From Caballeronia sp. SL2Y3 (GTDB lineage Bacteria > Pseudomonadota > Gammaproteobacteria > Burkholderiales > Burkholderiaceae), in NCBI RefSeq assembly GCF_022879575.1, contig NZ_CP084260.1, positions 124,001-188,000 on the forward strand: DNA of 64,000 nucleotides, read 5' to 3'. The notes beneath the pieces are model-generated. The model was not told the origin of the DNA. It did no database searches and saw only the letters and a program-made list of their open reading frames with translations. Positions 56,283 to 64,000 of this stretch are shown one piece after another (positions within the stretch are counted from its first letter, which is position 1; each line of letters starts with the position of its first letter). Position numbers and translations under genes: made by a program.

Positions 56283-58043
56283 GTGTCCTTCACGCTGCAT
56301 GGAATTCCCGTATCACGAGGCATCGCCATCGGGCGAGCGTATCTCATTGCGCCGGCCGCGCTCGACGTCGCCCATTATCTGATCGAGCCGGATCAGATCG
56401 ACGCGGAAATCGCGCGTTTCCATGCGGCGCAGGCCGCCGTAGCGCAGGAACTCCAGGCACTGCGGGAAGACCTCGCCGCCGACGCGCCCACCGAAATGGG
56501 CGCGTTCATCGACGTCCACACGATGATCCTGAACGACGCCATGCTCGTGCAGGAGACCATCGACCTGATTCGCGCGCGCCGGTACAACGTCGAATGGGCG
56601 CTCACCGAGCAACTCGAAATTCTGGGCAGCTACTTCGACGACATCGAAGACGAATACCTGCGCGAGCGCAAGGCGGACATTCAGCAAGTCGTCGAGCGCC
56701 TGCTGAAGGCGCTGGCGGGCGCGCCGACAGCCGCGTCGCTCGTCGTACACACGGCCGCGAGCAACGGACACAACGAGATGATCGTGGTCGCGCACGATAT
56801 CGCGCCCGCCGACATGCTCCAGTTCAAGACGCAAGCGTTCAAGGGCTTCGTGACCGATCTCGGCGGGCGCACGTCGCACACGGCGATCGTCGCGCGCAGC
56901 CTCGGCATTCCGGCGTCGGTCGGCGTGCAGCAGGCGAGCGCGCTGATTCGACAGAACGATCTCATCATCGTGGACGGCGATCATGGCATCGTGATCGTCG
57001 ATCCGGCGCCCATCGTTCTCGAAGAGTATTCGTATCGGCAAAGCGAAAAGCTGCTGGAGCAGCGCAAGCTCCAGCGCCTCAAGTTCTCGCCGACGCAGAC
57101 GCTGTGCGGGACGAAGATCGAGCTGTGCGCGAACATCGAATTGCCGGACGACGCGCAAGTGGCAGTCGACGCGGGCGCGATGGGCGTCGGCCTCTTTCGC
57201 ACCGAGTTCCTGTTCATGAATCACAAGGACCGGCTGCCGGAGGAGGAAGAGCAGTTCGAGGCGTACAAGCGCGCGATCGAGCTGATGAACGGCAAGCCGG
57301 TGACGATCCGCACCATCGACGTGGGCGCGGACAAGCCGCTCGATGCCATGACCGGCGGCGACGGCTACGAAACCGCGCCGAACCCGGCGCTCGGCCTGCG
57401 CGCGATTCGCTGGAGCCTGTCCGAGCCGCAAATGTTCGTGACGCAACTTCGCGCGATTCTGCGCGCGTCGGCGTTCGGCCCGACGAAGATTCTGATTCCG
57501 ATGCTGGCGCACGCGCAGGAGATCGATCAGACGCTCGACTTGATCCGCGAAGCGAAGCGCCAGCTCGACGACGCGGGCATCGCCTATGACCGCAAGGTGC
57601 AGATCGGCGCGATGATCGAGATTCCCGCAGCGGCCATCGCGGTGCGGTTGTTCCTGAGCCGGCTCGATTTCCTGTCGATCGGCACGAACGATTTGATCCA
57701 GTACACGCTCGCCATCGACCGCGCGGACAACTCCGTCGCGCATCTGTACGATCCGCTGCATCCGGCGGTGTTGCATCTGATCGCGCTGACGCTGCGCGAG
57801 GCGAAGCGCGCGGGCGTGCCGGTCTCGGTGTGCGGCGAAATGGCGGGCGATCCGTCCGTCACGCGCCTGTTGCTAGGATTGGGCCTGACCGAATTCTCGA
57901 TGCATCCGAGCCAGTTGCTCGTCGTGAAGCAGGAGATCTTGCGCTCGAATCTGAAGGCGCTGGAGAAGCCGGTTGCGGACGTGCTCGCGGCTTACGAGCC
58001 CGCCGAGCTTCAGGCTGCGCTCGCGCGTCTGCAAAAAGCCTGA
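56283..58043 (+). CDS. ptsI: Phosphoenolpyruvate--protein phosphotransferase (Enzyme I)
   Basis: 586-residue enzyme that starts the PTS relay with phosphoenolpyruvate. The phosphoryl His lies in GGRTSHTAIVAR, and the active-site Cys in SVCGEMAGDP. The GTG at 56283 gives MSFTLHGIPVSRG, with AGGAGG six bases upstream; a GTG at 56277 lies inside that site and is unlikely. Confidence 0.95.
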   Translation: MSFTLHGIPVSRGIAIGRAYLIAPAALDVAHYLIEPDQIDAEIARFHAAQAAVAQELQALREDLAADAPTEMGAFIDVHTMILNDAMLVQETIDLIRARRYNVEWALTEQLEILGSYFDDIEDEYLRERKADIQQVVERLLKALAGAPTAASLVVHTAASNGHNEMIVVAHDIAPADMLQFKTQAFKGFVTDLGGRTSHTAIVARSLGIPASVGVQQASALIRQNDLIIVDGDHGIVIVDPAPIVLEEYSYRQSEKLLEQRKLQRLKFSPTQTLCGTKIELCANIELPDDAQVAVDAGAMGVGLFRTEFLFMNHKDRLPEEEEQFEAYKRAIELMNGKPVTIRTIDVGADKPLDAMTGGDGYETAPNPALGLRAIRWSLSEPQMFVTQLRAILRASAFGPTKILIPMLAHAQEIDQTLDLIREAKRQLDDAGIAYDRKVQIGAMIEIPAAAIAVRLFLSRLDFLSIGTNDLIQYTLAIDRADNSVAHLYDPLHPAVLHLIALTLREAKRAGVPVSVCGEMAGDPSVTRLLLGLGLTEFSMHPSQLLVVKQEILRSNLKALEKPVADVLAAYEPAELQAALARLQKA

Positions 58044-58046
58044 GCC

Positions 58047-58802
58047 TTAAAGATGACGCGCGCCGCAGACCGGGCAATCCGGCTGCCGCGCAATCTTCAT
58101 CGTGTTCCATTCCATGCGCAGCGAGTCGAGCATCATCAGCCGGCCAGCGAGTGTTTCGCCGAAGCCGCCGATCACGCGCAGGGCTTCGGCCGCCTGCATC
58201 GCGCCGATGATGCCGACTGTCGGCGAAAAGACGCCCATCGTCGAGCACGCGACTTCCTCGAACGCCTGATCCGGCGGAAACACGCATGCGTAGCAGGGCG
58301 ACGCGGGCGAGCGAAAGTCGAATGTGCTGATTTGTCCGTCGAAGCGCAAGGCCGCGCCCGACACGAGCGGCACCGCATGCGCGACGCACGCGGCGTTGAT
58401 CGCGTGGCGCGTGGCGAAGTTGTCGCTGCAATCCAGCACGACGCTCGCGTGCGGCACGTTCGCATCGAGCCAGGCGGCGTCGGCGCGGGCGTTGATTGCC
58501 TGGATTTCGATGTCCGGGTTCAGCGCGAGCAGCGTCTGTCGCGCGGATTCCACTTTCGGTTGACCGACCGATTGCGTCGCATGGACGATCTGCCGCTGGA
58601 GGTTGGTGAGGTCGACGGTATCGGCATCGACGAGCGTGAGCTTGCCGACGCCCGCCGCGGCCAGATACATCGCCGCCGGCGCGCCTAGTCCGCCCGCGCC
58701 AACGATGATCGCGTGCGCATCGAGGAAACGCTGCTGCGCTTCGATGCCGATTTCATCGACGAGGATGTGACGGGAATAGCGGAGGAGTTGGTCGTCGTTC
58801 AT
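58047..58802 (-). CDS. moeB: ThiF/MoeB/HesA-family adenylyltransferase
   Basis: 251-residue E1-like enzyme that adenylates the C-terminus of a small sulfur carrier. Features are the nucleotide loop IVGAGGLGAP, the Asp in VLDCSDNFATRHA, and two CxxC zinc pairs (CYAC and CPVC). It could serve molybdopterin (MoeB) or thiamine (ThiF) synthesis; the gene order with ctpA and gpmA is the beta-proteobacterial moeB context. Start at 58802. Confidence 0.82.
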   Translation of the reverse strand: MNDDQLLRYSRHILVDEIGIEAQQRFLDAHAIIVGAGGLGAPAAMYLAAAGVGKLTLVDADTVDLTNLQRQIVHATQSVGQPKVESARQTLLALNPDIEIQAINARADAAWLDANVPHASVVLDCSDNFATRHAINAACVAHAVPLVSGAALRFDGQISTFDFRSPASPCYACVFPPDQAFEEVACSTMGVFSPTVGIIGAMQAAEALRVIGGFGETLAGRLMMLDSLRMEWNTMKIARQPDCPVCGARHL

Positions 58803-58861
58803 CGGCCTGGACGTGCTGCACGAGCTTCGCGGCACTCACGCCGCGAAGCCCTGGACCAAGA

Positions 58862-60445
58862 TTACTTCGACTGCTGCGCCGTCGGCGAGGAAGCCGGCGC
58901 CGCGCCCGATGCCGGCGACGAACCCGGCGTCGCGGGCAATGCCGGCTGAGCCACCACCGGCGCCGATGCGGAACGCGCCGGCTTGTTCTGCGCGAGCTTG
59001 CGCTCGCTGAAGGACTTCGACTCGACGACCGTCTTGCCTTCCAGCTTGTTCAGCGCCTGCTGGAGCATGAAGTCGTCGTTGCTGCCGAACTCCACCGGCT
59101 TGCGGTCGCGGTCCTTGCGGCGCTGCTCGGGCGTCTTCTTGTCGTTCTGCTCTTCCAGCAGACGCAGTTGGTCCAGACGATCCTGCTCGCGCTGCTCCTG
59201 TTCCTTCTTCTCGTTCGGATCCTGCGTGTTCGCGAGGTGGTTCGAATAATCCACTTCGCGGGTCACGAGCGCGTCGTCCGGATCGCCGTCCGCGTATTGA
59301 TCGACCGGCACGTCCGGGCGCACGCCCTGATTCTGGATCGACTTGCCGCTCGGCGTGTAGTAATACGCCGTCGTCAGACGCAGCGCGGTGTCGGCGGTCA
59401 TCGGACGAACCGTCTGCACCGAACCCTTGCCGAACGTCGTCTTGCCGACGATCAGCGCGCGATGATGATCCTGCAGCGCGCCCGCGACGATCTCCGAAGC
59501 GGAAGCCGAGTACGCGTTGGTCAGCACGACCATCGGCACCTTCTTGAAGATGTCCGGCACGTTCTTCAACGGATCGGAATCGAAGGAAGGCAGGCGATAG
59601 TTGTCGTAGGTATCGCGGAACGTCTGCTTGGCGTCCGCGATTTGTCCATTCGTCGAAACGACGACCGCGTTATCCGGCAGGAACGCGCCCGCCACACCGA
59701 CCGCGCTCTGCAGCAGACCGCCGCCGTTATTGCGCAGGTCGAGCACGAGGCCCTTCAGGTTCGGCTGCTGGCGCGCGAGGTCTTGCAGCTTCGCCGCGAG
59801 ATCCGGCACCGTGCGCTCCTGGAAGCTCGTGATTCGGACATAGCCATAGCCCGGCTCAGGCACCTTCATCTTGACCGACTGCACGCGGATCAGCGCACGC
59901 GTGACGGTGAGCGGGAACGTGCGGTCGTCGCTCTTGCGGAAGATGGTGAGCGTGACCTTGGTGCCCGGTTCGCCGCGCATCTGCTTCACGGCCTTGTCGA
60001 GCGTCATGCCGCGCACCGGCTTGTCGTTGATGCGCGTGATGAGGTCGCCCGGACGGATGCCGGCGCGGAACGCGGGCGTGTCTTCGATCGGCGAGATGAC
60101 CTTGATGAGCCCGTCTTCCGACGAAATCTCGATGCCCAGGCCCGCGAAGCGGCCCTTGGTCTGTTCCTGAAGCTCTTCGTAGTCCGTCTTGTCGAGATAC
60201 GACGAGTGCGGATCGAGGCTCGACACCATGCCCTTGATCGCGGCGGTGAGCAGCTTCTTGTCGTCGACGGGCTCGACGTATTCGTGCTTGATCTGCCCGA
60301 ACACTTCGGCGAAGAGCCGCAGTTGATCGAGCGGAAGCGGTGACGATGCGGCTTGCTGAGCGGACGCGGAAATCTGCAGGGTTGCGAGAGCGCCGACAGC
60401 AACGCCTGCGGCGATCAGGCTGAAGTTTTTCAGGTTCTTTCGCAT
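58862..60445 (-). CDS. S41 family C-terminal processing peptidase (CtpA-like)
   Basis: 527-residue envelope protease. A signal-anchor (FSLIAAGVAVGALATLQI) is followed by a PDZ domain (about residues 90-170), the catalytic Ser in YSASASEIVAGA and Lys in GKTTFGKGSVQ, a helical basic/acidic region (KEQEQREQDRLDQ), and an Ala/Pro-rich tail. It trims periplasmic proteins, probably cell-wall hydrolases. Between moeB and gpmA on the same strand. Confidence 0.9.
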   Translation of the reverse strand: MRKNLKNFSLIAAGVAVGALATLQISASAQQAASSPLPLDQLRLFAEVFGQIKHEYVEPVDDKKLLTAAIKGMVSSLDPHSSYLDKTDYEELQEQTKGRFAGLGIEISSEDGLIKVISPIEDTPAFRAGIRPGDLITRINDKPVRGMTLDKAVKQMRGEPGTKVTLTIFRKSDDRTFPLTVTRALIRVQSVKMKVPEPGYGYVRITSFQERTVPDLAAKLQDLARQQPNLKGLVLDLRNNGGGLLQSAVGVAGAFLPDNAVVVSTNGQIADAKQTFRDTYDNYRLPSFDSDPLKNVPDIFKKVPMVVLTNAYSASASEIVAGALQDHHRALIVGKTTFGKGSVQTVRPMTADTALRLTTAYYYTPSGKSIQNQGVRPDVPVDQYADGDPDDALVTREVDYSNHLANTQDPNEKKEQEQREQDRLDQLRLLEEQNDKKTPEQRRKDRDRKPVEFGSNDDFMLQQALNKLEGKTVVESKSFSERKLAQNKPARSASAPVVAQPALPATPGSSPASGAAPASSPTAQQSK

Positions 60446-60705
60446 AGAGGAGTGCGTGCGGAATCGAATGGGCTGCATCGTGGGTGACGGGCCAGTATAC
60501 CCGCTCGCTTTCAAAGGCGACTTAAACGCAACTTAAATGCCCGGGCGCTTTGTGCCGCGACAGCGCTGGCTCGCTGCGGGCGAAGCGCGCGCCTGTCGGC
60601 GGCGACGGCGCGCGGTCAGGCACGCGCCATCCGGGGCGTTCGGATGCGAAACGGGCGCCGCCAAGCGACGCCCGCCAAACGCCAACTCCGGCGCTAATGC
60701 GCGCT

Positions 60706-61452
60706 TTAGCCCGCCTTGCCCTGCTTCGCGACGGCAGCTTGCGCCGCGGCAATGGCGTCTGCGTCGCCGAGATAGTAGTGCTTGATCGGCTTCAGGTTTT
60801 CGTCGAGTTCATAGACGAGCGGCACGCCGTTCGGAATGTTGAGCCCGACGATGTCCGCGTCGGAAATATCGTCCAGATATTTCACGAGCGCGCGCATGGA
60901 GTTGCCGTGAGCGGCGATCAGCACCTGCTTGCCTGCCTTGATGGCCGGCGCGATGGACTCGTTCCACACCGGCAGCACGCGCGCGACCGTGTCTTTCAGG
61001 CATTCGGTGAGCGGCAGTTGCTCGCGGGGAACCTTGGCGTAGCGCGGATCGTTGAAGGACGCGCGCTCGTCGTTCGGATCGAGCGCGGGCGGCGGCGTGT
61101 CGTAGCTGCGGCGCCAGATGAGAACCTGTTCGTCGCCGTACTTTTTCGCGGTCTCGGCCTTGTTGAGACCGGCGAGCGCGCCGTAGTGGCGCTCGTTCAG
61201 ACGCCACGCATGGACGACCGGGATATACATGAGGTCCATTTCGTCCTGCACGTGCCAGAGCGTGCGAATGGCGCGCTTGAGTACCGACGTGTACGCGATA
61301 TCGAACGTGTAGCCGGCCTCGCGCAGCAGCACGCCTGCCTGGCGCGCCTCGCGGTTGCCCTGTTCGGTGAGATCCACGTCGACCCAGCCGGTGAACCGGT
61401 TTTCCTTGTTCCACGTCGATTCGCCGTGGCGGATGAGCACTAGCTTGTACAT
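60706..61452 (-). CDS. gpmA: 2,3-bisphosphoglycerate-dependent phosphoglycerate mutase
   Basis: Glycolytic mutase, 248 residues, the standard length. The phospho-His motif is [10 protein letters not shown] and the second His is in AAHGNSMRA. The ATG at 61452 gives the family start [10 protein letters not shown]. The gene heads the minus-strand run with ctpA and moeB and is divergent from the rhodanese operon. Confidence 0.96.
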   Translation of the reverse strand: MYKLVLIRHGESTWNKENRFTGWVDVDLTEQGNREARQAGVLLREAGYTFDIAYTSVLKRAIRTLWHVQDEMDLMYIPVVHAWRLNERHYGALAGLNKAETAKKYGDEQVLIWRRSYDTPPPALDPNDERASFNDPRYAKVPREQLPLTECLKDTVARVLPVWNESIAPAIKAGKQVLIAAHGNSMRALVKYLDDISDADIVGLNIPNGVPLVYELDENLKPIKHYYLGDADAIAAAQAAVAKQGKAG

Positions 61453-61538
61453 GTTTGATAGGTCGGTCAGTTGAGAAATCGGGTGCCCGATCGCACTCCG
61501 CCATCCTGCCCTCACGCGTGGAGTGCCGCCATCGGCCG

Positions 61539-61577
61539 GATGGCCTAGGCCATCGCGGGAAAGGGATATTTTATAAT
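61539..61577 (+). promoter_or_regulatory. Promoter with a 16-base perfect palindrome at the -35 position
   Basis: GATGGCCTAGGCCATC (61539-61554) is a perfect palindrome. TATAAT follows at 61572-61577, 17 bases later, so the palindrome occupies the -35 region of a promoter toward the rhodanese operon. It also lies about 90 bases before gpmA on the other strand. An operator is a natural reading; the regulator is unknown. Confidence 0.55.
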
Positions 61578-61636
61578 GCTCGGATTGCCCTCATTTCTCT
61601 TTCTCCCTTCTCCACTATCTTTCGGCGGCCCTAGAC

Positions 61637-62062
61637 GTGAAGTTCTTCACCGATTACTCGAATATTGCACTCATCGTCATTGCGCTCATTTCCGGCGCGC
61701 TGCTGCTCTGGCCGGCCATCACGCGACGCGGTCGCGGCGGCGTCTCCGCTGCGGAAGCCACCACGCTCATCAACCGTCGCAACGCCGTAGTCGTGGACTT
61801 GCGGCCGGCTGCGGAGTTCGCGAAGGGACACTTGCCGACCGCCCGAAACATCGAGGCGTCGGAGCTTCAAGCAAAAATCGGCCAGATCGCGAAGAATAAG
61901 AGCAATCCGGTCGTGCTTGTCTGCCAGACCGGTCAACAGTCGCAGCGTGCCAGCCGCGCCGTGTCGGAAGCCGGCTACGCTGAGGTCCACGTCTTGCAAG
62001 GCGGGGTTGATGCTTGGCAGAAGGCAGGAATGCCGGTCGTGAAACAAGGAGCCGTCAAGTGA
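61637..62062 (+). CDS. Membrane-anchored rhodanese-like domain protein
   Basis: 141 residues: one N-terminal membrane helix (IALIVIALISGALLLWPAI) and a rhodanese domain with the active Cys in LVCQTGQQSQRA. It probably carries sulfane sulfur at the membrane. It uses a GTG start and ends overlapping grxC (GTGA), so the pair is coupled. The arrangement rhodanese-grxC-secB-gpsA is common in beta- and gamma-proteobacteria. Confidence 0.9.
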   Translation: MKFFTDYSNIALIVIALISGALLLWPAITRRGRGGVSAAEATTLINRRNAVVVDLRPAAEFAKGHLPTARNIEASELQAKIGQIAKNKSNPVVLVCQTGQQSQRASRAVSEAGYAEVHVLQGGVDAWQKAGMPVVKQGAVK

Positions 62063-62319
62063 AAAAAGTCGTCATGTACAGCACGCAAGTGTGCCCGTAT
62101 TGCCAGATGGCCGAACGTCTTTTAAAGTCCCGCGGGGTCGAAACCATCGAGAAGGTGCTGATCGACCGTGAGCCGGGGCGCCGCGAGGAGATGATGCAGC
62201 GCACCGGGCGCCGCACCGTGCCGCAGGTTTATATCGGCGACACGCACGTCGGCGGTTACGACGATCTTTCGGCGCTCGACCGCAAGGGTGGTCTCGTGCC
62301 GCTGCTCGAGTCGGCCTGA
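62059..62319 (+). CDS. grxC: Glutaredoxin 3
   Basis: 86-residue glutathione-dependent reductase, active site CPYC near the N-terminus and the glutathione-binding TVPQVYIGDTHVGGYDD. The GTG start at 62059 lies inside the rhodanese stop. Confidence 0.95.
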   Translation: MKKVVMYSTQVCPYCQMAERLLKSRGVETIEKVLIDREPGRREEMMQRTGRRTVPQVYIGDTHVGGYDDLSALDRKGGLVPLLESA

Positions 62320-62333
62320 CATCACCACACGCT

Positions 62334-62352
62334 GCCCGGCCACGCGCCGGGC
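62334..62352 (+). terminator. Hairpin between grxC and secB
   Basis: GCCCGGC-CACGC-GCCGGGC, a perfect seven-base stem, lies 25 bases before the secB start. No T-run follows (AATTGATTT), so it is more likely an attenuator or RNA-processing element than a full terminator. Confidence 0.45.
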
Positions 62353-62376
62353 AATTGATTTACCTAGGAAATCACT

Positions 62377-62847
62377 ATGTCCGACGAGAATAACCAGCCG
62401 TTTTTCAACATCCAGCGCATTTACCTGAAGGATATGTCGCTCGAGCAGCCGAACTCGCCCGCCATCTTCCTCGAACAGGAAATGCCGTCGGTTGAAGTCG
62501 AAGTCGACGTGAAGGCCGACCGTCTCGCGGAAAGCGTGTTCGAAGTGCTGGTCACGGGCACGGTCACGGCGAAGGTCGCCGACAAGGTCGCGTTCCTGAT
62601 CGAAGCCAAGCAAGCCGGCATCTTCGACATTCGCAACATCCCGGCCGAGCAGATCGACCCGCTCGTCGGCATTGCGTGCCCGACCATTCTGTTCCCGTAT
62701 CTGCGCTCGAACATCGCCGACGCGATCACGCGCGCAGGCTTCCCGCCGATCCACCTGGCGGAAATCAACTTCCAGGCGCTGTACGAACAGCGCATCGCCC
62801 AGCTCGCGAGCGCGCAGGAAGGCGCGGCGAACGGCGCGACGCACTGA
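62377..62847 (+). CDS. secB: Protein-export chaperone SecB
   Basis: 156-residue tetrameric chaperone that keeps precursors unfolded for SecA. Characteristic stretches are [18 protein letters not shown], the acidic [13 protein letters not shown] and [19 protein letters not shown]. Ribosome binding site TAGGAA lies upstream. Confidence 0.97.
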   Translation: MSDENNQPFFNIQRIYLKDMSLEQPNSPAIFLEQEMPSVEVEVDVKADRLAESVFEVLVTGTVTAKVADKVAFLIEAKQAGIFDIRNIPAEQIDPLVGIACPTILFPYLRSNIADAITRAGFPPIHLAEINFQALYEQRIAQLASAQEGAANGATH

Positions 62848-62885
62848 GCGTCACCCGCACTGACTCTGCCGAACCGGAGCCGAGC

Positions 62886-63884
62886 ATGAAAGTAGCCGTT
62901 CTCGGCGCCGGCGCGTGGGGCACCGCATTGGCGGGCCACCTCGCGACGCGGCACGACACCCTGCTTTGGGCGCGCGACGCCGCGCTCATCGAATCTCTCT
63001 CTTCCTCGCACGAAAACACGCGCTATCTGGCAGGCGTTGCGTTGCCGCGCGCGCTTTCGTTCGAAGCGAATTTCGACGCCGCGCTCGCGCATGCCGCCGC
63101 GCCCGATGCGCTTTGCGTGGTCGCCACGCCCGTCGCCGGTCTGCGCACGCTGTGCCGCGCGATGCGGCAGGCGGGCGTCGTTCCGGCGCATATCGTCTGG
63201 CTCTGCAAAGGCTTCGAGGCGGACACGCAATGTCTGCCCAACGAGGTCGTCGCGGCGGAACTGCCCGCGCATCGCAGCAACGGCACGCTGTCGGGGCCGA
63301 GTTTTGCCCGCGAAGTCGGGCGCGGTCTGCCGGTCGCGCTGACGGTGGCGAGCGCATCGGCGCAACTGTGCGCGCAGACGGTCGCCGCGTTTCACCACGG
63401 CGCGATGCGCATCTATACGGGCGACGACGTCATCGGCGTCGAAGTGGGCGGCGCCGTGAAGAACGTGCTCGCGATCGCCACCGGCATCTCCGATGGCCTC
63501 GGCCTCGGTCTGAACGCCCGCGCCGCGCTCATCACGCGCGGACTCGCGGAAATGTCGCGGCTCGGCGTCGCGCTGGGCGGTCGCGCGGAGACGTTCACCG
63601 GCCTCACCGGTTTGGGCGATCTGATTCTGACCGCCACTGGCGATCTGTCGCGCAACCGCACGGTGGGCGTGCAACTCGCGTCCGGCCGCACGCTCGACGA
63701 GATTCTCGCCGCGCTCGGTCATGTGGCCGAAGGCGTGCGCTGTGCCCGCGCAGTGCTGTCGCTCGCGCAGTCGCATGGAATCGACATGCCGATCACGCAC
63801 GCGGTATGTCGCGTGCTCTTCGAAAACGTCGCGCCGCGCGACGCGGTGCAGGCGCTGCTCAGCCGCGATTCGAAGGCGGAATAG
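62886..63884 (+). CDS. gpsA: Glycerol-3-phosphate dehydrogenase [NAD(P)+]
   Basis: Makes glycerol-3-phosphate for phospholipids. The 332-residue protein starts with the nucleotide-binding loop [14 protein letters not shown], has the catalytic Lys in [15 protein letters not shown] and the [13 protein letters not shown] motif. The ATG at 62886 is the family start. It follows secB by 38 bases. Confidence 0.96.
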   Translation: MKVAVLGAGAWGTALAGHLATRHDTLLWARDAALIESLSSSHENTRYLAGVALPRALSFEANFDAALAHAAAPDALCVVATPVAGLRTLCRAMRQAGVVPAHIVWLCKGFEADTQCLPNEVVAAELPAHRSNGTLSGPSFAREVGRGLPVALTVASASAQLCAQTVAAFHHGAMRIYTGDDVIGVEVGGAVKNVLAIATGISDGLGLGLNARAALITRGLAEMSRLGVALGGRAETFTGLTGLGDLILTATGDLSRNRTVGVQLASGRTLDEILAALGHVAEGVRCARAVLSLAQSHGIDMPITHAVCRVLFENVAPRDAVQALLSRDSKAE

Positions 63885-63909
63885 CGCGACGTTTCTCTCG
63901 GAGACGCGC

Positions 63910-64000
63910 ATGGCGAAGCTCGAAGCCGTTCTCGCCGACATCACCACGCTTCATGTCGACGCCATCGTCAACGCGGCGAACAAATCGCTGCTGGGCGGCG
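63910..64000 (+). CDS. Macro domain protein, O-acetyl-ADP-ribose deacetylase-like (3' end cut by window)
   Basis: Only the first 30 residues are visible: MAKLEAVLADITTLHVDAIV, then NAANKSLLGG, the ADP-ribose-binding opening of macro domains. It would remove ADP-ribose-linked marks. Function beyond the domain is not shown because the gene leaves the window. Confidence 0.85.
   Translation, partial: MAKLEAVLADITTLHVDAIVNAANKSLLGG

Overview
The window is about 65% GC, tightly packed, and reads as a core-chromosome segment of a beta-proteobacterium of the family Burkholderiaceae, most likely Paraburkholderia or Caballeronia. Supporting signs are the cheR-cheD-cheB-cheY-cheZ order, the paired DUF2844/DUF3443 genes, methionine synthase split into two genes, a PhaM-type polyhydroxyalkanoate granule protein, the gshA-gshB-ptsIIA-ptsH-ptsI cluster and the comM-ubiK-glnK-amtB neighbourhood. 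No rRNA, tRNA, insertion sequence, phage or CRISPR array was found. The genus is an inference from gene content, not a database result.

Layout. 1-3547 is the end of a chemotaxis operon (cheR is cut by the window edge). 3872-5711 holds a secreted DUF2844 protein and a DUF3443 lipoprotein. 5761-10042 (minus) is argS, a SPOR-domain protein, dsbA and a short-chain dehydrogenase. 10286-18547 carries small conserved proteins, the two-part cobalamin-dependent methionine synthase, a 3-oxoadipate-lactonase-like hydrolase, a DUF3108 protein and an IclR regulator. The regulator diverges from a catabolic run of fumarylacetoacetase-family enzyme, amino-acid-type binding protein, enoyl-CoA hydratase and phaM. 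22802-25136 holds a B12-binding MerR regulator of the CarH/LitR photoreceptor type and a diiron ferritin-like protein. 25279-32786 has rfaE2, coaX and birA, then a lipid-transport (Mla/MCE-like) operon ending in a VanZ-family gene. A 50-bp tandem repeat array follows (32790-33056).

33112-43243 contains a thioredoxin-like ferredoxin, a hydrolase, dacC, a D-amino-acid transaminase, the lipoate genes (DUF493-family protein, lipB, lipA), two regulators and dctA. dctA has a good sigma-54 promoter and is followed by its two-component system dctB-dctD. 46660-50200 has a TlpA-like thioredoxin, a lipoprotein, comM cut by an in-frame amber codon, and ubiK. 50597-52435 is glnK-amtB behind another sigma-54 promoter. 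52727-58043 is glutathione synthesis plus the general PTS proteins. 58047-64000 holds moeB, ctpA and gpmA (minus), diverging from rhodanese, grxC, secB, gpsA and a cut macro-domain gene.

Points most worth a second look: the amber codon that separates the last 36 codons of comM from its ATPase body; the CarH-like regulator with a perfect palindrome across its start codon and a TTGACA promoter element; the 50-bp array whose palindrome arms are constant while the two-base loop varies; an inverted pair of DnaA boxes next to an AT-rich patch; a 16-bp perfect palindrome at the -35 position of the rhodanese operon; and three sigma-54-like promoters. I saw no clearly novel multi-gene system.
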